Below are positions 58,963 to 64,000 of a DNA stretch of 64,000 bases, piece by piece. Position 1 is the stretch's first letter. The number at the start of each line of letters is the position of its first letter. The stretch lies in the NCBI GenBank assembly GCA_026770025.1, contig JAMXDE010000008.1:496001-560000 (forward strand). The letters run 5' to 3'. The translations under genes and the position numbers were made by a program. Under the pieces are notes generated by a model, which ran no database searches, was not told the DNA's origin, and saw only the letters and a list, made by a program, of their open reading frames with translations. Origin of the DNA: Craspedostauros australis. Taxonomy: Eukaryota; Bacillariophyta; Bacillariophyceae; Mastogloiales; Achnanthaceae.

Positions 58963-61232
58963 ATGAGTATTGCTATGGAACCTTCCATGAGTACGATCTA
59001 CTCTGGGAGTTGCCACAGCAAAGCGTCCAGCCTGATACTCTGTTCGAGCCTTCATGAGGTCATGAGGTCATGACGATTGAAGTTTCTGGAAGAGGACGGT
59101 TTCAGACTGATAGCAGAGAAGCAAACGGAGACCAAGCAACCGCAACAGACTGACACGAAATCGAAGGCGAGCAAGCCCACAAGCGTCGCCAGAGAGGCCA
59201 AAGCAGCTGCAAATCAGGTCGTCGTGCGAGTGTCAGCACAGATACACCAAGCAGTGCCAATAGAAGGACAGCCAAAGATGCGAAAGCTTCAGCTGTGAAA
59301 CTATCATGTGCGAAGAGTCTGGACATGCTCAACATGCAAGATCACGACATGTCATTCAGCTCCCTTGATCCCAGCAAGTTCATCAACAACAAATCCATAC
59401 AGACGCCAAACACCCCAGGTGGACTCAGCTTCGCCACAACCCCAGCACTCGGCGCGACCCGCGAACGGAGCAGTCAAGACAAGACGAAGCTTGCCCAGAG
59501 TCGGAGATACAGGCCAAGGCCACAAACGAATTCCAACAGAACGACCAGCAGCGCCGAATCGAGGAGCAAGAGTTTGGAATTCTCGAAGGACGGACGCAAC
59601 ATGCCAGTCACACCAGACACATCAGACATACTAGGCGCGATGAGTACAGCCAGCACCCCCGCTCTATCTCGAGTTGCGACAACGAAAAAGTCTCGCAGCA
59701 AGAGCCCGGAGTCACGCTCCAATCTGCCAAGTCTCCAAGACGACGACGATGGCAGCGTCGACGTTGCGACAAGTGCTGCTGCAACGAACGGTGGGAGAAG
59801 CTCTGTGGCCCCTGTCACGCCTGGAGGTCGGAGCGCGGCATCTACACCAGCCCCGTTCAGCCACATACATGAATAGAGACAACAGTCTTTGTCGCCGAAC
59901 AAGTGCAGGTCAACGTTGGCAAGCATCCTCAAGGCCAAACGATCATCATTACGTGAAGTGTCGTCAACCAATCCTGCCAAATCGAAGCAACGACCATCTC
60001 TCGAATGTCGACCATCGCAATTGGCCGATCTTGCCTTGACTGAAGTATCCGCAAAGGCGCCATCGCCGTCGCCACCGTCATCATCATCACAGTCCAAATC
60101 CAAACTCAATCTTCAACAGTTCGAACGCGAACACGAACACAGAGGTGTCTCGGCCACACACCTCAAGCCCCATCCAGTCCTGGAGCCTTGAGTTTGGGAA
60201 TCGAATTGCAATCGAGCAAGAAGGAACGAGGGGCTCCTTCTCACAACAGATCTGCATGCAGTTCGTTGCGCCCAAGTGAAGACTCAAAGCAACGACGTTC
60301 ACGCGGACGAAGCACGGGTGCTCTGGGCGATGAGAAGCGATCAAGGAAAGGAAAGGATCTCCAAGGTGCTTGGCAATGGGCCCGACATCACCACTCCAGC
60401 AAAACATGAGGTGTGTCATCACCATTGATATTACCATCGAGATCACCGTCGCCACGGCATCGGCGGAGAAGCGCACAGCACACCAGTGGCAAGCTGCATT
60501 CAACATCGTCAAGATCAAAGAGTGTGGAGCATTCGACATCATTGTGTCATCGTCGTGACGGAGCAATTCACACTTGCTCCTCTGGAAGAAGCCGCTGCTC
60601 GTCATCGGCGCAGAGTCGTCGAAGCCTGTCCGATCGCGATCACACAAGACTACGCAACTATCGATGGACTCATCGCCATCATCACGGCGACAACGAACAT
60701 CTGGCAGTTCGGATGATATGAACGCAGCCTCACGTTCACGCCAATCCAACTCAAATGCGCACTCCACCGGTACTGGTTTGCACCAACGCAAGGGCTCACC
60801 TTCACGAACGCATGCCCGAAGAAGTTCGCGAAGACCAAATCAACGTGGCCATAGCCAATCGACACCATGTGGCGAAGATCAGCGAAGGAAGTCCTCTGAT
60901 GAACGATCACCATCGGCGCGACCACGAAGCAGATCAAGAGGATATCGAAATTGCAGTGTCGAACAGCACAGCGATGAGAGAGATGAAGATGGACGGCATT
61001 GCAAACAACAACATGGCCAACAACAGCATGGCAACAGACGTTCGTCATCACGCGGGGCCCTTCAATCAAATTGTTGGGACAAAGCAGATCATCGACTCGC
61101 GATGCTGTCTACCATGAGAAGTTGTCCGGCACAAAGCCACTGCAACTCACACCAAAGAAAGCGGTCAGGAACAAGAGCGCGTCTCAGTGCCGCCATCCCT
61201 TGATGAATGGTACCAAAACTCCCACCCTGTGA
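58963..61232 (+). pseudogene. Ser/Arg-rich low-complexity gene (RS), copy C
   Basis: The N-terminal part 59077-59298 is shifted relative to 59295-59876 (193 codons; LDMLNMQDHDMSFSSLDPSKF, APVTPGGRSAASTPAPFSHIHE) by a one-base loss near 59212. The conserved TAG ends it at 59874-59876. RS-domain-like sequence follows, best in 60574-61203 (209 codons). It lacks six codons around LDILNM relative to A and B. Confidence 0.4.
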
Positions 61233-61849
61233 TGCATCACGACACGATGGGATGGAATGAGATGGATGGGCCGCTCCGTACTCGTATCATACTCATAGAG
61301 GTATGGTAGCTCCACATCCCTGTATGTAATACACCTACGAATAGACTGTAATGCTCTACGTATGTTTGGAACAGTACCGCATGTACTATATCTGCTTGTG
61401 CAATAGAACGCTGTGATGAAGGCACCGGATGTTTCAAGAGATTGAAGGGCTGGATACTGCTCCCATGCTGCCTCCGCCTTGTCTACGACTAGTCTGGTCC
61501 GCTCTCTGCGGTACATACCCACACAGGGATGTTGCCGATGTCATTCACGAGCAGATTGGACGTCCGTGGTTCCATCCGCACTCTGCCATCAGCATCGTTG
61601 TTGGTTCGTTGCTCAGACAAAGGACGCATGGCAGCAGCAGTATCACAAGCCGTGCGGTCGTCACCATGCCACCGGATTCGCACACAGAGCAATCTCCACT
61701 CCAAGTTACACTACCAAGCAGATTGGAAGCAACAGTGCCAATGCCAGCCGATCCAAGTTGCTGGAAGAGGCGATCTACGAAGAGCACATGGCGAACAAGG
61801 CAGAGAGAAATGGTGAGAAGCCGCGAGGAGCATGGTTGTTGCACGGTTC
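61184..61849 (-). pseudogene. Unknown minus-strand gene M2, copy C (cut by copia-3)
   Basis: 61184-61522 (112 codons) matches MYRRERTRxVxDKAEAAWEQYPALQSL of copies A and B. Conserved sequence continues to 61849, where copia-3 begins; the upstream rest lies beyond the window. Confidence 0.4.
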
Positions 61850-62037
61850 TGCTGATTCCAGTCCCGCCCGTGACTCGCCTGACCATCGCCAGAACGCTAT
61901 GCACCTCGCGCCCACTTTTCTGCTAGAGACAGGCAAGCTACGATCAGGAATCCTTTCCGCAACTCCAGCGCTAATCAATACAATCTCTCATAAATATTAG
62001 CGAACAACATTGATTCACTCACTCAGTCCTATTGACA
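61850..62037 (+). repeat. Copia-3 5' LTR (inferred ends)
   Basis: It begins TGCTGATTCC at the break in host homology and probably ends CCTATTGACA at 62037, similar to the TTTGACA end of copia-1. Only one copy is visible, so the right edge is an inference. Confidence 0.5.
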
Positions 62038-62049
62038 GTTGTTCGCTAA
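61997..62049 (+). other. 12-bp inverted repeat across the LTR/leader junction
   Basis: TTAGCGAACAAC (61997-62008) pairs with GTTGTTCGCTAA (62038-62049) around a 29-base loop, placing the inferred LTR end and primer site at the foot of a stem. Confidence 0.6.
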
Positions 62050-62104
62050 TTGCAAGTTCACCCAAACATCGGGCACCAAGACCAACACCACCACGATCAT
62101 CACC

Positions 62105-63262
62105 ATGGCCAACAGCCACGAAAAAATCCTCGCCACATTTCCGCAGGCCGTCGTCAAGCCGATCATCGGATTGCCCACCTACGAAACCATCGCCGAACTC
62201 AACGTTGTACTCAACGCCAACGCAGCTTCCGTCCATTGCCCCCTGGGGAATGGAGAGCTGGGATACCTGGTTCTCACCGTATCCAACGAGATCTACAACG
62301 AGCAATCGGCAACGGCATTCGTCGTACCAGCCAATCCAGGACCGCATCCAGTCATCCCAACGGGAGCCACAGCAGCACAAATCAGCGCAGCCACCAGCAT
62401 CCACAAGGAACAAGAGCGCCTGTGGAGAGAGTACCGCGCTGTCGACAACGCGCTCAAGCAACAACTTCTTGGCGCCGTCGAGGACCAATACGTGCAAACA
62501 CTTCGGCACAACATTGTGGGATACGCCAACGTCTCCACCCTGCAGCTGCTCACCCACCTGTACAGCACGTACGGCAAGATCACCCCTCAAGACCTGGATG
62601 CCAACGACAAGGCCATGAAGAATGCCTACGATCCAGCGGAGCCATTCGAGGTGCTCGTCTCACAGATCGAATCCGCGCGCGATCTTGCCGCGGCAGCCAA
62701 GACACCGTACACCGATCACCAGCTGGTCAACACAGCGTACAACCTTGTGTTCCAAACACAGCAGTTCCCCGAAGCATGCCGTTCTTTCCGTGCCCTCAGT
62801 GCAGCCGACAAGACCTGGACACGGTTCAAAGCCTACTTCGCAACCGCCCACCAAGACCTCCGCGAAGCCCAGTCGTCCACCACGACTTCGGGGTTCCAAG
62901 GAGCCAACGCAGCAACTGCGGCTGAAGAGACAGCCGAGGCTCTCGCGAACCTCGCGTCAGCCACTGCAGCCGACCGCAACGCCGTCGCCCTTCTCACCGA
63001 AAGCAATGCGAACTTGGTCAAGCAACTGTCCGAGATCACCGCCATGGTATCCAAGCTTCAAGTCAACACCGCGGGAGCAGGAGGGGCAGCCGCGAAGACG
63101 CACAAGCACAAGCACAACTCGTACTGCTGGACACACGGCTACAAGGTCAGCGCAACACACAACAGCGCCACCTGCAACAAGCCCGCCGAAGGACACAAGC
63201 GTGAGGCGACCCGAAGCAACACCATGGGAGGGTCCAACGCGGGAGCACCGACGAACGCATGA
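62105..63262 (+). CDS. gag: Copia-3 Gag protein
   Basis: ATG 62105 (CACCATGGCC, good context) opens 385 codons: MANSHEKILATFPQAVVKPIIGLPTYETIAELN, a helical capsid-like core (LTHLYSTYGKITPQDLDANDKAMKNAYDP), an Ala-rich coiled-coil-like stretch (about 285-340), and a Cys/His tail CWTHGYKVSATHNSATC that replaces a classical CCHC knuckle. It ends at TGA 63260-63262 and pol follows in the same frame. Confidence 0.85.
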   Translation: MANSHEKILATFPQAVVKPIIGLPTYETIAELNVVLNANAASVHCPLGNGELGYLVLTVSNEIYNEQSATAFVVPANPGPHPVIPTGATAAQISAATSIHKEQERLWREYRAVDNALKQQLLGAVEDQYVQTLRHNIVGYANVSTLQLLTHLYSTYGKITPQDLDANDKAMKNAYDPAEPFEVLVSQIESARDLAAAAKTPYTDHQLVNTAYNLVFQTQQFPEACRSFRALSAADKTWTRFKAYFATAHQDLREAQSSTTTSGFQGANAATAAEETAEALANLASATAADRNAVALLTESNANLVKQLSEITAMVSKLQVNTAGAGGAAAKTHKHKHNSYCWTHGYKVSATHNSATCNKPAEGHKREATRSNTMGGSNAGAPTNA

Positions 63263-64000
63263 CAAAAACGGCAGGAACACAGTAACCAAGTAGTGAACTC
63301 CATCACGAATTCATCACCCTGTGTGCCTGCCCTAGCCATTGTCGACTCTGGCTGTACCAGCCATTTCCTGCGAGCGACCGATCCGTGCCTCAACAAGACA
63401 AACGACAAAAATCCACTCCAAGTGACGCTGCCTGATGGTTCGACGATTGAATCGTCGCACCAAGCAACGGTGAGCATGACCAACGTGCCCCAACACGCAT
63501 GCACCGCAAGAGTTTTTCCACAACTCACCAGCGCAGCACTCCTTTCCGTGGGGCAACTGTGTGACCATGGTATGACCGTCGAGTTTGACCAAGAAGCAGT
63601 ACGTGTTCGCCGAAACGGAACCACGATTCACACCGGTCGTCGGCATCAAGTTGACGGCATGTATCGCGTAAACATCACACCACAAGAATTGGCAGTCCGG
63701 CAATCAGCCAATCACATCCACCACACGTCCACCAAGACAGAACTCGCCAAATTCTTCCACCAATGTTGCTTCAGCCCCTCGGTGGCAACTTTCACAACCG
63801 CCATAAAGAAAGGATTCTTCGCGTCCTGGCCGGGACTCACAGAGCAACTAATTCAAAAATTCCTTCCACCTTCCGATGCAACGGCGGCAGGACACATGCG
63901 TCAACAGTACCAAAACACCCAATCCACGAAGAACCGGTGCAATCACGGCAACCAGTCCACCAAGAATCCCCCAGAACCCCATGACGTGTTCATGGACGTT
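63263..64000 (+). CDS. pol: Copia-3 pol, 5' part (protease, pre-integrase)
   Basis: In phase with gag after TGA, the frame is open from 63263 to the window end. IVDSGCTSHFL (63338-63370) is the aspartic protease. FFHQCCFSPSVATFTTAIKKGFFASWPGLTE is a pre-integrase domain ending in the linker QQYQNTQSTK. There is no early ATG, so synthesis probably depends on readthrough of the TGA (context GCA TGA CAA). Integrase and RT lie beyond the window. Confidence 0.8.

Larger units (their letters stand above)
61850..64000 (+). mobile_element. Copia-3, LTR retrotransposon (5' part)
   Basis: Homology of copy C to A and B ends after CGGTTC at 61849 and new sequence starts TGCTGATTCC. A likely LTR (61850-62037) is followed by gag and an in-phase pol with protease and a pre-integrase domain. 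The element runs off the window, so its 3' LTR and target duplication (expected GGTTC) cannot be seen. Confidence 0.8.

Noticed and set aside
62050-62925. Long alternative frames over copia-3 gag (62050-62925, 62622-63293)
   Set aside because: Different phases of gag with Arg/Ser/Pro-rich shadow composition and no domain.

Overview
The window is eukaryotic nuclear DNA dominated by nested transposable elements. I see no prokaryotic operons, rRNA genes or CRISPR arrays. The host is probably a stramenopile alga, perhaps a diatom. This rests only on the style of the elements (copia-like polyproteins with an HVDD-type reverse transcriptase box, APE-type LINEs with FVDD and RNase H, a plant-type mariner transposase) and on the ankyrin and Ser/Arg-rich proteins, so the taxonomic call is weak.

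The host DNA is one gene unit repeated three times in tandem: copy A (1-6939), copy B (35285-43255) and copy C (46517-47992 continuing at 56769-61849). Each unit holds, in order, (i) a plus-strand ankyrin-BTB gene, (ii) a minus-strand gene of unknown function (M1), (iii) a plus-strand Ser/Arg-rich low-complexity gene (RS), and (iv) a second minus-strand gene of unknown function (M2). Most copies are broken by stops, frameshifts or insertions. The ankyrin part of copy B (35596-36951) is the best preserved reading frame.

The units are separated or split by mobile elements. Copia-1 (6940-35279) lies between A and B; it has identical 170-bp LTRs and an AAGAG target duplication. Inside it sits a mariner-like DNA transposon (9041-23102, TA duplication, about 54-bp inverted repeats, 847-aa transposase). 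That transposon in turn contains a 5' fragment of a LINE (LINE-C, 10458-11835) and a minus-strand copia element (copia-2, 11836-19702). A second insertion in copia-1, LINE-B (26383-34755, 15-bp duplication), splits its RNase H domain. Between B and C lies a 3.3-kb element with inverted ends (43256-46516). Copy C is split by LINE-A on the minus strand (47993-56768, 18-bp duplication). LINE-A ORF1 is itself interrupted by a 206-bp insert carrying a tRNA-like sequence. Copy A carries a 528-bp insert (407-934) with a 5-bp duplication. Copia-3 starts at 61850 inside M2 of copy C and runs off the window.

The most notable points are: gag and pol of both copia-1 and copia-3 are in one frame, separated by a single UGA followed by CAA; the insertion order conflicts with LTR divergence, which suggests the 14-kb mariner element may have moved with its cargo; two small inserts with 5-bp duplications have similar ends, one of them bearing a tRNA-like gene; and the tandem units form a mosaic of near-identical and diverged tracts.
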